This document shows positions 7,377-15,454 of a stretch of 42,492 nucleotides of DNA, in pieces. The DNA lies in the NCBI GenBank assembly GCA_016218215.1, contig JACREM010000057.1, positions 1 through 42,492 on the forward strand. The letters are read 5' to 3'. The translations under genes and the position numbers were made by a program. The notes beneath the pieces are model-generated. The model was not told where the DNA came from, did no database searches, and saw only the letters and a list, made by a program, of their open reading frames with translations. Numbering within the stretch: the stretch's first letter is position 1; the number at the start of each line of letters is the position of its first letter. This DNA is from Candidatus Gottesmanbacteria bacterium (GTDB lineage Bacteria; Patescibacteriota; Microgenomatia; UBA10105; UBA927).

Positions 7377-8261
7377 ATGAAAATTCCTCATTTTTATAAA
7401 GCACAGTCAAGACTCGGGATGATTTATCTGCCGTACAAAGGGACGACGTTTAATATCGGTGTTGAAAACGGACCTGATGCTGTCCTTTCAGAGAGCGTGT
7501 TAAAAAAAATCGATTCAGCGGCACACGTTGACGCGTACACATTTCCTGTGCTTGATGAGAAAGATAGCGCACAGTATCAAGATGTGCTATCAGACTCAAC
7601 GAAAATATTTCGGGATCTTATAGAAAGTACTCTGAAGGACTATGAAATGCAGGTTGTTATTGGGGGTGATCATAGCGTTGCGTTTCCGTCAGTTCTTTCG
7701 ATTATGAATCGGGTCGATTCCAAAAATATTGGGTATATTCAGTTCGATACACATCGTGATATCTGCTCGTTTAGAGAAACTCCGAGTGGAAATTTTCATG
7801 GTATCTACCTTCGAGCCCTTACTGATAATCAGTTTGACGATGGTCCGGTAAAACGGCTCGTGGAGTCGCCAATGTCATTTTCTCAGGTGTTCTATGTTGG
7901 CAATCTTGATGATGATCCAATGGAGCGGCCCTTTTTACAAGGAAAAACACTCAACAATATTACGCGCAAAGATATTCTTGACGATAAAAGTACATCAATC
8001 AAACGATTATCAGATTTCATCTCAAAATTTCCTCATATTCATCTGAGTTTTGATATTGATGTGTTTGATAGCACTATCGCTCCTGCGACCGGCACGCCAT
8101 CACCGGATGGACTGTATCCTGACGATGTGTTTCCATTGCTTGAGGTATTCAAAACTATTCCCAGTTTTTCTATGGACTTAGTCGAAGTAAATCCTGAGAA
8201 AATAGGCGCAGAGAAAACTGTCGCCCTTGCGCAAAGGGTTCTTCTTGCAATATTAAAATGA
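7377..8261 (+). CDS. arginase-family ureohydrolase
   Basis: The 294-residue protein carries the full ureohydrolase metal site: GGDHS (His), DTHRD in place of the usual DAHxD (Asp, His, Asp retained), and SFDIDVFD (two Asp). It resembles true arginases more than agmatinases: SGNFHG follows the DxHxD motif as in arginase's substrate-binding loop, PATGTP follows the Asp pair, and LVEVNP supplies the conserved Glu. The predicted reaction is L-arginine to L-ornithine and urea with two Mn ions. A TATCCC box ends 6 nt before ATG 7377. It has no arginine-metabolism neighbours here, so its role (nitrogen scavenging, polyamine supply or arginine depletion) is open. Agmatinase or guanidine-hydrolase activity cannot be excluded. 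Confidence 0.88.
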   Translation: MKIPHFYKAQSRLGMIYLPYKGTTFNIGVENGPDAVLSESVLKKIDSAAHVDAYTFPVLDEKDSAQYQDVLSDSTKIFRDLIESTLKDYEMQVVIGGDHSVAFPSVLSIMNRVDSKNIGYIQFDTHRDICSFRETPSGNFHGIYLRALTDNQFDDGPVKRLVESPMSFSQVFYVGNLDDDPMERPFLQGKTLNNITRKDILDDKSTSIKRLSDFISKFPHIHLSFDIDVFDSTIAPATGTPSPDGLYPDDVFPLLEVFKTIPSFSMDLVEVNPEKIGAEKTVALAQRVLLAILK

Positions 8262-8291
8262 TCTGTCATCCCCGCGCACGCGGGGATCCAG
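8262..8291. repeat. REP-like palindromic repeat, copy B
   Basis: ATCCCCGCG (8268-8276) pairs with CGCGGGGAT (8279-8287). Flanking bases CTGTC and CCAG match copy A at 4557-4585. The loop differs (CA here, GGAA there) while the stem is kept, as expected for a repeat maintained for its structure. It starts immediately after the arginase stop. Confidence 0.75.
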
Positions 8292-8358
8292 GTTAGTATT
8301 TTATTCTCATGAGCAATTGACTATGTATGATACAATCAAAGCAAATAAATCTAAAAAT

Positions 8359-8688
8359 ATGAATAAATCTAAATTGAAGTTACCAAATCAAATAGCGGTT
8401 TCCATTCAGAAGGGCGAATCAGAAGCTCTTGTCGCTGTGCTTGAAAAATATGATGCAGTAACTGAAGGCAATAGTCTGACAGAGTTATTTTTTAATGTGA
8501 ATGATCTTATTTATACAATTTTTGATGTCCCTAAGAAGCTTCAGGAAGATATTCAATTTATACCATCTAAAGAAGCTCAAATTGCGATGGTAAGCATAGC
8601 ACAAAGTCAGCCAAAAAAATTTGCGCGGCAGTTTGAAATAAACAGATTTATTAAAAATGATTCGTATCAAAGGATTGCAATGGTATAA
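8359..8688 (+). CDS. HicB-like antitoxin candidate
   Basis: With ATG 8359 the product has 109 residues. Its N-terminal half resembles HicB antitoxins: a strand (NQIAVSIQKGES), then AVLEKYDAVTEGNSLTELFF, in which the T-x-G-x-S-L-x-E pattern matches the HicB turn and helix. The C-terminal part is not recognised and no clear DNA-binding domain is seen. It stops 7 nt before a HicA-like gene, supporting a toxin-antitoxin pair in hicB-hicA order. An extended -10 (TGATACAAT, 8328-8336) lies just upstream; ATG 8323 or TTG 8317 are alternative starts but lie in or before this box. Assignment rests on weak similarity plus context. Confidence 0.55.
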   Translation: MNKSKLKLPNQIAVSIQKGESEALVAVLEKYDAVTEGNSLTELFFNVNDLIYTIFDVPKKLQEDIQFIPSKEAQIAMVSIAQSQPKKFARQFEINRFIKNDSYQRIAMV

Positions 8689-8695
8689 ATACCAT

Positions 8696-8941
8696 ATGAA
8701 ATCTTTTGGAGATAGAGCTCTCATTCGTTGTCTCTCGAATTTAGGATTTCAAAAACAGCCTCAGGTAGGTTCAAGACATTGGAAGTTTAAATGCCCAAAG
8801 AAGCATAAAGCAGGTGAACGACCTTTCGTAGAGGTTTTACAAGGAAAAACTGAATACGATCGAATCACTCAGAGTAAAATAATTAGTAATCTCAAAAAAC
8901 ACGGGTTTACTCTTGGCGAAATAATTGAAGCTTTTCGTTAA
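8696..8941 (+). CDS. HicA/YcfA-like mRNA interferase candidate
   Basis: The 81-residue product fits the dsRBD-like HicA fold: an N-terminal helix (RALIRCLSNLGF), a strand with GSRHWKF carrying the position of the catalytic His, a strand PFVEVLQGK, and a C-terminal helix (SKIISNLKKHGF). HicA toxins cleave mRNA and are blocked by HicB. Here the usual Gly-Ser-His-His is Gly-Ser-Arg-His. ATG 8696 gives the normal HicA size; an ATG at 8657 inside the upstream gene would add 13 residues. It lies at the left edge of the accessory island. I am fairly sure of the fold and less sure that it is an active toxin. Confidence 0.6.
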   Translation: MKSFGDRALIRCLSNLGFQKQPQVGSRHWKFKCPKKHKAGERPFVEVLQGKTEYDRITQSKIISNLKKHGFTLGEIIEAFR

Positions 8942-8952
8942 AGCGATTCAAA

Positions 8953-9959
8953 TTAAATGTTTGGAGCACCTTGGGAGATTAGACCCAATTTTTGTTTTGC
9001 AACTTCTAAAATAGTTTGATCGATCTGCTTCTCCTCTGTAGAGAGATAGGTTATAGTTTTAAGATTTTCCATTGCAATATCGACGCACATTTTAAGGTGT
9101 GTTTGTAACTGACCATATAGATTATTAGCTTTTGGGTTATTCCTAGCTATCTCTAAAATTGTAATTGCTTCATTCCATCTAGATTCTAGATAGGAAGGTG
9201 AAGAATCAATTTGCCAGTCGGCAGGACCAGAAAATTTCCCAGGTGGACTAAAAAGTCCTTTTCTTTCTATAGATACATACTCTCTTAAGTCTCCTGTCAT
9301 TCCATGATTGAAATAATCTTCGAACTTTGACACTGAATCAGACATTCCTAATCGTTTGTATTCTGCAATTATTTTTTCCATTCCTCCAAAAAATTCAAGT
9401 GCTTGTTGTTCGGGTACTACCAAATTATATCGTCCCAAGATTTGCTGAGAAAGTATCTCTGGTATTTTTTCAAGATTTCCTTTTAGTCCGATTGATTCAA
9501 TTTGAGCAGGATCTAATTCGCTTAGAAATGAAGTAAAATTGTCTTTATTATTAATATTGATCATCATTTGTCCTTGAGTAGCAGACCCATTCTCGCTCAT
9601 GAGGGTGGCTCCTCCGGAAACAGGCTCAAGTGATAACCCAATATTATGCAATGTTTTTTTGTGAACAGAAAGCAAGAAAAATGAGTTTGCTTGTATATTT
9701 CCTTCTTCTGAAGCAATTGTGCCGTCAGCTGTTTGTGGTTCTACACCCCCCCCTCATTCGGCTCGAAGCTAGAGAGGATCATTCTAGCCATCATGTTACC
9801 CATTGAAAAATGACTGTTATATTTCTCTATATCATCAAATAATCGATTCACATAGTGAAGATTAACTTGTATTGGTTGATCTTCTACGCTAAAATTTACG
9901 ATTGTCGCAATAGGAATTTCTCCTTCCGGGGTTGCATCAAATTGTCCTTCTAGAACCAT
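8953..9959 (-). pseudogene. unidentified protein gene split by a frameshift in a G8 tract
   Basis: The gene starts at ATG 9959 (minus strand; MVLEGQFDATPEGEIPI) and runs in frame to a TAG just after a run of eight G (plus-strand C8, 9746-9753). From the tract the sequence continues open in another frame (EPQTADGTIASEEG) to the stop at 8953. One extra G (9) or two fewer (6) would join the halves into about 335 residues. Composition, codon use and reading direction are continuous, so I treat it as one gene. No family is recognised: mostly soluble and helical in the second half, with no membrane segment. It has a near-perfect leaderless promoter, and an insertion sequence sits immediately upstream. 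Decay, phase variation or a base-calling error in the homopolymer are all possible. Confidence 0.7.
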
Positions 9960-9965
9960 GAATAT

Positions 9966-9994
9966 ATTTTAGGTTGATTAATGTATTTAGTCAA
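9966..9994 (-). promoter_or_regulatory. promoter of the split gene, predicted leaderless
   Basis: On the minus strand TTGACT (9994-9989), a 17-bp spacer and TAAAAT (9971-9966) precede the ATG at 9959 by exactly 6 nt. TTGATT and AATCAA half-sites flank the -35/spacer region and could be an operator. The insertion sequence stops about 13 bp upstream of the -35, so the promoter itself is intact. Confidence 0.75.
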
Positions 9995-10007
9995 TCAAGA
10001 AACAGTA

Positions 10008-11017
10008 GAGCTTGGTCCGAAACTCCTTGCAGATTGATTTGATAACGAAATAAGCAGCTGACATCCTGAATATGTAGTTCTGACGCTACGGAAGGAGGCC
10101 AACTGCCTATGAAATATATATCTCGTTTTCCCACGAAAGTAAAATTGCTTTTGGAGCTAGAATATCCTCTCATTGACCAACTCTTGCCTCGAAAAGGATT
10201 CATTGGCGGGAGGATTGGATACTCTAAGCCGTTGGTATTTAAATGGCTGTTAGTGAAAAAGGTGACCAACTGGGCATACCGTACGATCACGGAACTTTCC
10301 GGTATCTCCCACCAAACATTTGTGCGAAGAAATCAGGATTTTCTTGCCCATCAGGTCTATCAACAATTTTTCCAACATCTCGTGAAAACAGCGGTAAATC
10401 ATGGATTCATTCGTGGAGTCAAGGTCGCTCTTGATTCTTCATTTGTCTCAACATACAGCTCCAAACGAGAACTGGGAAGTGACGGGTGGAATGGATTCAA
10501 ACAATCCTTCGGGTTTAAACTCCATGCTCTCATTGATACTGAAACCAGGTTTCCGATTGCCCTCATCATCACCAACGGACTGGCTGCCGATTGTACACTG
10601 GCCATCCCTTTGCTTAAGAAGGCAAAACGATATCTGAAGAAAAAGGGGTATGTGCTTGCAGATAAAGGATACGATGACAGCGATATCATCAACTGGATTG
10701 TGAAGATGCTTCATTTTAAAGCAGGAATACCGATGCGGAAGAAAAGCAGACTCGCCAAGGGCAAGAAAAACAGATATGGCAATCTCCTCAACTGGCGAAT
10801 GAAGGCCGTAGGGAGAACCTTCAAAAAATCTATATACAAGTTTCGAACCGAAGTAGAACGCTTTTTCTCCCAGATCAAACACACATATCATCTGGGAAAA
10901 GAATATTGTCGGGGAATTGAAGCATTTACCAAAAACGTCTATCTGGCCTTGATTTCCTTTTGTCTTACCAAGCTTTATGGCGTTGGAATGAGGAGTTTTT
11001 AATTATGGACCAAGCTC
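10008..11017 (+). mobile_element. 1010-bp insertion sequence of the IS4/IS5 (DDE) type
   Basis: Perfect 11-bp terminal inverted repeats, GAGCTTGGTCC at 10008-10018 and GGACCAAGCTC at 11007-11017, bound the element. The 7-bp sequence AACAGTA occurs directly outside each end (10001-10007 and 11018-11024), consistent with a target-site duplication. Inside is one intact transposase gene. Both ends, the duplication and the gene are undamaged, so the insertion looks recent. It landed between the promoter of the split gene at 9959 and the end of the cupin gene, without interrupting either. Confidence 0.92.
10109..11002 (+). CDS. IS4/IS5-superfamily DDE transposase
   Basis: The 297-residue protein has an N-terminal DNA-binding region (YRTITELSGISHQTFVRR looks helix-turn-helix) and an RNase H-like DDE core. 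The catalytic residues are visible as Asp in VALDSSF, Asp in VLADKGYDD and Glu in the Y-(2)-R-(3)-E-(6)-K-like segment FRTEVERFFSQIK. Start ATG 10109 is supported by a strong Shine-Dalgarno (AAGGAGG, 10092-10098, 10 nt away). It fills the element between the two inverted repeats and is intact, so the element is probably still mobile. Confidence 0.93.
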   Translation: MKYISRFPTKVKLLLELEYPLIDQLLPRKGFIGGRIGYSKPLVFKWLLVKKVTNWAYRTITELSGISHQTFVRRNQDFLAHQVYQQFFQHLVKTAVNHGFIRGVKVALDSSFVSTYSSKRELGSDGWNGFKQSFGFKLHALIDTETRFPIALIITNGLAADCTLAIPLLKKAKRYLKKKGYVLADKGYDDSDIINWIVKMLHFKAGIPMRKKSRLAKGKKNRYGNLLNWRMKAVGRTFKKSIYKFRTEVERFFSQIKHTYHLGKEYCRGIEAFTKNVYLALISFCLTKLYGVGMRSF

Positions 11018-11055
11018 AACAGTACACCAGTCTTGAAATAGTTTTGAGCCTCGGT

Positions 11056-11397
11056 TTATGGCACGAATTTGTGTTGCTCTGGAGTCCATGCGGGAGTACA
11101 GGGCATGAACATGGTGAGATTTCCTTCCCAGTAAAATTTTTCTCCTGGCTCAATAAGTACTACATCACCGAACTGTAAGAAGACTTTTTTCCCTTCAACA
11201 ACTACTGATCCCGTACCATTTATGACGTATATAAGTTCTTTGCATAGAGTATTGGCCGTTCTTCCTGTCTCTGGATATCTGCCTTTCAGTTCTACGATTA
11301 CTGCATTGATGTCACGATCTCCCAGTGGATATTCGTGCGCTATGCACGACTTGCTATTGGAATATTTTATAGATTGGATCGATGGAATATGTTTCAT
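11056..11397 (-). CDS. small single-domain cupin protein
   Basis: The 113-residue protein is a single beta-barrel cupin: motif 1 is degenerate around TANTLCKELIYVINGTGSV and motif 2 is FGDVVLIEPGEKFYWEG. The usual metal His residues of motif 1 (HxH) are missing, so it may bind a small molecule or act structurally instead of as a metal-dependent enzyme. Its start overlaps the stop of the upstream BRO-Nudix gene by 4 nt (ATGA), so the two are translationally coupled and probably work together. The 3' end is 39 bp from the insertion sequence. Function is not inferable beyond the fold. Confidence 0.75.
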   Translation of the reverse strand: MKHIPSIQSIKYSNSKSCIAHEYPLGDRDINAVIVELKGRYPETGRTANTLCKELIYVINGTGSVVVEGKKVFLQFGDVVLIEPGEKFYWEGNLTMFMPCTPAWTPEQHKFVP

Positions 11398-12803
11398 CTA
11401 TGTGTATTCTCTGTCAGTTTTATGATTTTTTGTATCATTCGTAAAAATGAGGGTTGAGTATTGTATTTCTGTGCTTCGATTAATGGTATCCATCGTACAT
11501 CACGAGATTCGTGGCTTATTGTGAGCGGTTCGCTAAAATCAGCGATAAGGAGTATTCGTATATCAAAATGATCGTGGGCAATCTTTTTATTGTGAGCTGG
11601 GATTGTATGCACGTCAACGTCGAATATTCCTTTGCATTTTGGAGTATCGTCTAAATGTTTTAGTCCTGATTCTTCAAAAGCTTCGCGTTTGGCGACGGCA
11701 AAGGTGTTGTTTTCTCCATCGGAATGTCCGCCAAATTGTACCCATATGTTGAGTTTTTTGTGATGCGTGAGAAGTGTGTGGGTAAAGGTATGGTTCACGA
11801 TAAACGCAGAACCGGTCACATGACCTGAGGTGTTTTCATGATCAAAACAATGTATATCATCCTCGATAAACGAAATTATTTTTCTTCTCGATTGTTCTTC
11901 ATTTGTATCATGAGACCTGTATTTACTTAGGTGTTCAAGAATAAAATTTCGTTTGTCGTTTTTATCCCAAAAATAATTACTAGTTGGTGATAGAAAATTT
12001 TGTCCGGTTACCACATTTTTTCCTATTTTTTGTTCGAGCGCGATTCTTGCGTCTTTGGCGATTTTTCCACCTTTTCTTGCCGGTATTTTATTTTCTTCTA
12101 ATCCCTCTGTATTATCCTTTTCAGAAATTTTTCTGGTAGAAAGTTCTGCGAGGGCAGTAAAAATCAATTCTTCTTCACTCATATGATCCCGTAAATTCTG
12201 CGTTTTTAATCCTTTCAGGTTTTTATGATCTTTCACAGATAAATCGCTCCATTCCTGATGGATAATATTCGTTAATATTGCAAATTCTTCACCCTTTTTT
12301 ACGCTATGGCTGCTCCAATAATCAGTAAGTTTATTTCGTGTTTCTTGTCCCATCATTCGTTGTTGTATCCATTTTTCGCTTCGGCCCTGTTTTTGCCAAT
12401 ACTCTCTTGAACGATTGAGCGCTTTTTCTGGATCGTTCATTTCCTGCATTCTCTCGTATCCGACTTTGGCGAGCCAAAGTTTTATTGGTTCAGCCTTTTT
12501 ACTTGGAACGGATTGAATAAGTCTAAGAATCGTTTCGACATTGGCTACATCTGTTTTGTAAAATTTACCATCGGTAGATTGCATTTTCAGTTGGTCACAT
12601 TTTGTGACCAACTGACTTCCTTCATTCTTTAGTCGATTTTTTAAAGTAGTCCAATAGCTTTTTGCTTTTTTAAAATTGATTTGATCTGTTAATGCGGCGA
12701 CAATATCAATTACCGAAAAGAACCAAGATTCACTTTTTTTGTCATAAAAGCGTCGAATTTTAAAATTTTCGAAGATAGCAAGTGAGTTTTGAGTATTTTG
12801 CAT
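11394..12803 (-). CDS. BRO-N/DinD-like protein fused to a Nudix hydrolase
   Basis: The 469-residue protein has two parts. Residues 1 to about 285 form a BRO-N/antirepressor-type domain (WFFSVIDIVAALTD, then RLIQSVPSKKAEPIKLWLA) followed by a DinD-like segment (LRDHMSEEELIFTALAEL, GGKIAKDARIALEQKIG). Residues of about 325-465 form a Nudix domain with the box GGHSDGENNTFAVAKREAF followed by EESGL. In the Nudix pattern the first Glu position is Asn, but the REx2EE core is intact, so activity is plausible. The first part is homologous to the broken gene before cas12a (37707-38512), which has no Nudix domain. The gene overlaps the cupin gene by 4 nt and lies 6 nt after the MFS pseudogene. The substrate and the partner of the BRO part are unknown. 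Confidence 0.82.
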   Translation of the reverse strand: MQNTQNSLAIFENFKIRRFYDKKSESWFFSVIDIVAALTDQINFKKAKSYWTTLKNRLKNEGSQLVTKCDQLKMQSTDGKFYKTDVANVETILRLIQSVPSKKAEPIKLWLAKVGYERMQEMNDPEKALNRSREYWQKQGRSEKWIQQRMMGQETRNKLTDYWSSHSVKKGEEFAILTNIIHQEWSDLSVKDHKNLKGLKTQNLRDHMSEEELIFTALAELSTRKISEKDNTEGLEENKIPARKGGKIAKDARIALEQKIGKNVVTGQNFLSPTSNYFWDKNDKRNFILEHLSKYRSHDTNEEQSRRKIISFIEDDIHCFDHENTSGHVTGSAFIVNHTFTHTLLTHHKKLNIWVQFGGHSDGENNTFAVAKREAFEESGLKHLDDTPKCKGIFDVDVHTIPAHNKKIAHDHFDIRILLIADFSEPLTISHESRDVRWIPLIEAQKYNTQPSFLRMIQKIIKLTENTHR

Positions 12804-12809
12804 GTGTAT

Positions 12810-14015
12810 TTATAATACCTGACTAGTATTTTGATTCTTTTTATAAAGTAACCATCCGGGTAGAGCAACGATCAATGTCAAAACCGCTAATAGTATAAGA
12901 GTATTTTTTATTCCAAACACGTCAATTGCGTATCCGCCCAGAGGCATGGTAATTCCGACGATTATAAATGTCAAAAAACTATAGGTAGAAAGCATGGTGC
13001 TTCTTTCTTCGTTGCTGATTTCTTTTTGAAGCAAAATGAGGAGTATTTGATCTTTATATGATGCCACTAAAAATAAAAGCAGCATTATCGCCACGCCGGC
13101 TATGGAGTTTATTTTACTCAATGTCAAAAAAGCAAGAGATGTAAGAACTATACTCAGGGATAATGAGAAGTTTGAACCAATTTTTGGAGAATTTTATATG
13201 TGTATATAGAAATAGGCGCTTTGCATCCGGAAAATATGGCAGCAATGGCTCCAAGAAAGGCAATTGGTATCCCAAGTGTAATTTGTAGAGGTTGATGCAT
13301 GTTGTTTGCATAAAGACTTCCGACAAAAAATAAGGTAGAGCCAATGATAATCAGTCCAAAGATGTGCTTATTGGTGAATGATAATAGAACACCCTTTTTT
13401 ATTTTTTGAAAATATATTTGAAGAGACGGTCTATCACCTTTGAATTCCCATCGTATGAGATAGATAAGAAGTGCAGACAAAAATAAAAATATTGAAGATA
13501 CTATATACGGTAACTGCGGAAATTCCTTATACATGAAAGAAACCAAAGGACTTGCAAGGAGTGTACCGAGTAAAAGATATGCACTTATTTTCCCTTGAAC
13601 TTTGGGGTATTCCTCACTCTTGTCCTGACGCAGTAATATGTCGTGGGTCAGTGAAGAAAACGCTCCCGATTGGAGTGCGATTCCACTTCCGGCCCAGAAC
13701 CGAGCCTGTTAAAAATATTGGGAATATAGGATTGATAGCAACAATGAGAGGAGCAAATGCGTGAATCACGAGGCCCCAAAAGACAGAAGTTTTGTGTCCA
13801 AAAGTATCGGCAAACCCGCCTGTTGGAATCTCAAGAAGTGCGTAGCAGATAAAAAATACAGATGAAAGCAAAGCGATCTCAGTCTGATTTAGCCCATTTG
13901 AAAGTCTATATAGAGTTTCTATTACCGCGACAGCGTATGCCGCACCCATGAAAAAATTTGCAGTATATATTTTGTAAATTTCTCTCATAGCGAATTTATT
14001 TTTACTCACGGGCAT
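12810..14015 (-). pseudogene. MFS transporter gene broken by two frameshifts
   Basis: Three consecutive reading-frame segments on the minus strand join into one 12-helix MFS permease. Segment 1 starts at ATG 14015 (or 13988, MREIYKIYTANFF) and contains motif A as GGFADTFGHKTSV. Near 13697-13700 (GGGCCGG) an extra base shifts the frame; the next segment reads GSGIALQSGAFSSL and continues to about 13185. There a shortened A-run (plus-strand T5, 13181-13185) shifts it again, and the last segment (LTLSKINSIAGVAIMLLL) runs to 12810. Removing one base at the first site and adding one at the second restores the frame. The start overlaps the thermonuclease stop by 10 nt. The substrate is unknown. Confidence 0.82.
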
Positions 14016-14671
14016 CGCTCCGATTTTATGTAACCCGCCGCTTGCGCTTCTTTCTCGGTGCAAAACCACTGTTCGCCGACGTCTTCTTCTACGACCGCAA
14101 ATGGGTACTGAGTGCACCCGGGCATGTGATATGTTTTTCTTGTCCTGTCTATATTTCCTTTTATGGTACAGTTTGGGTTTTTAGTATTGGTCATAGACTG
14201 ACACGTGCCATACAGTCCAAGATTGTTTCCTTTTGCGTCGTCTGCCACTCTTTTAAGTGCCTCTGTTTGTGACGTTTTGTCACTATGATACCGCGCAAAC
14301 CCTCCGGCAAGAAGTTCTTTATTTACGAGCGTGTCTCTCGCGTATACGAGCGCCATGCCTCGGCCTTGTTGATCCGGGATCTGCTCGGTTATCCAGACTC
14401 GTTTTCCGGAGACGAGTTCTTCAAGTTTTTTCTTTGCCTCCTGCCCGCCGCATAGTTCAAGTTCCGGCGCATCGAGCTGGCGCAGTCGTAAACGTTCTTT
14501 ATTTTCGAGAATGAGTGTATCACCGTCATAGACCGAGATCACTCCGACTCCCTGAGTATATTCCAGTGTTTTTTCTCGGTATAAAAGTATGCCGTTGAGG
14601 ATAAAAGAGGGAATAAAGAGGAGGGCAAAAATAGTTGCAAGTCGAGGTAAAATTGTCGCCTTCTTGACCAT
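14006..14671 (-). CDS. membrane-anchored thermonuclease (SNase fold) with C-terminal sunset-type domain
   Basis: The 221-residue protein begins with a signal anchor (about residues 8-30), so the nuclease lies outside the membrane. The SNase domain carries all catalytic residues: Asp49 and Asp51 in YDGDT, Arg62, Asp67 and Glu70 in RLRQLDAPE, and Arg104 in GRGMALVY. The last 60 residues (NCTIKGNI, YHMPGC, GEQWFCTEKEAQAAGY) match the small Cys-containing domain often fused to such nucleases. It probably degrades extracellular nucleic acid for nucleotides. A TATACT box ends 6 nt before ATG 14671, and the upstream endonuclease gene stops 4 nt away. Confidence 0.9.
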   Translation of the reverse strand: MVKKATILPRLATIFALLFIPSFILNGILLYREKTLEYTQGVGVISVYDGDTLILENKERLRLRQLDAPELELCGGQEAKKKLEELVSGKRVWITEQIPDQQGRGMALVYARDTLVNKELLAGGFARYHSDKTSQTEALKRVADDAKGNNLGLYGTCQSMTNTKNPNCTIKGNIDRTRKTYHMPGCTQYPFAVVEEDVGEQWFCTEKEAQAAGYIKSERCP

Positions 14672-14675
14672 GTGA

Positions 14676-15452
14676 TCAGTATATCATTTCATTTTTATAT
14701 TTTCGTAATTTATTTCCAAGTAGAGTATTAAGGTGGGAGTGAGGAAATAAATCTTTTGGGTATAGAGAGATTACCTTCAATTTATATTTTTGTATCATCT
14801 TTAATTTTTTCTTCATAAGAGCATCATATCTTTTTAGTTGTCCTTGTAATCCAAAAAACTCTATGAGCGTTTTTCCTATTTTAAAGTCTGCAGTAAATCG
14901 ATCCTGTGGATATGGGACGTTTCGCTCATGAGGAATTTTATTGGTTGATAGCCAATCGTCGATAATCTTTTCAGAAAATGAGTCACACTTATGGCCATCC
15001 TGTGCGATAAATTTTTTTGCAAACAAAACTGGATTTGGTGAAAATCCCGCTTCTCGGATGGCAGAATTCCAAGAATCGAATGTTCGATAATAAGATCCAT
15101 AGTGACTGTAGAAGTCTCTTTTTGTAGGGATGCGTTTATGTTTGGTGGCAAATTCAATTAATAGTTGTAGTAAATGTTTTCTTGAGTATTGAATTTGAAA
15201 ATGATGTGGGGTGTTGATGCCGCCTTTTCGATTAAAAATAGCCCTTACGGATGGAGATATTTTTTCTATTCCATTTCTATAGCCACGAAGTTGCAATTCG
15301 ATTTTTTGAGATTTGCGTAAATGAATATGTCGCGTGTAATAAAAAGATGATCCTAAAGAGATAGACAATTTTTTTGCAATATCTCTGAAGCTGTTACCTT
15401 TTACACGAAGTAGACATGCATTTTTCTTTATGTCTTTGGGCAGTTTATTCAT
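14676..15452 (-). CDS. homing-type endonuclease with HTH and PD-(D/E)XK-like domain, abutting tRNA-Pro
   Basis: From ATG 15452 the product has 258 residues. Residues 1-35 look like a helix-turn-helix (GNSFRDIAKKLSISLGSS). About 100-150 matches homing-endonuclease-associated repeats (RIPTKRDFYSHYGSYYRTF, WNSAIREAGF). About 165-245 resembles Vsr/DUF559-type PD-(D/E)XK nucleases: SEKIIDDWL, then RFTADF (Asp), TLIEFFG (Glu), and a Lys-rich helix before LKVISLYP. The start lies two bases after the tRNA-Pro discriminator base. Longer in-frame starts would run through the tRNA and are rejected. No intron is visible, so this is a free-standing nuclease; homing into or near the tRNA gene is the simplest idea. 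The domain calls are by eye. Confidence 0.7.
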   Translation of the reverse strand: MNKLPKDIKKNACLLRVKGNSFRDIAKKLSISLGSSFYYTRHIHLRKSQKIELQLRGYRNGIEKISPSVRAIFNRKGGINTPHHFQIQYSRKHLLQLLIEFATKHKRIPTKRDFYSHYGSYYRTFDSWNSAIREAGFSPNPVLFAKKFIAQDGHKCDSFSEKIIDDWLSTNKIPHERNVPYPQDRFTADFKIGKTLIEFFGLQGQLKRYDALMKKKLKMIQKYKLKVISLYPKDLFPHSHLNTLLGNKLRKYKNEMIY

Positions 15453-15454
15453 TG

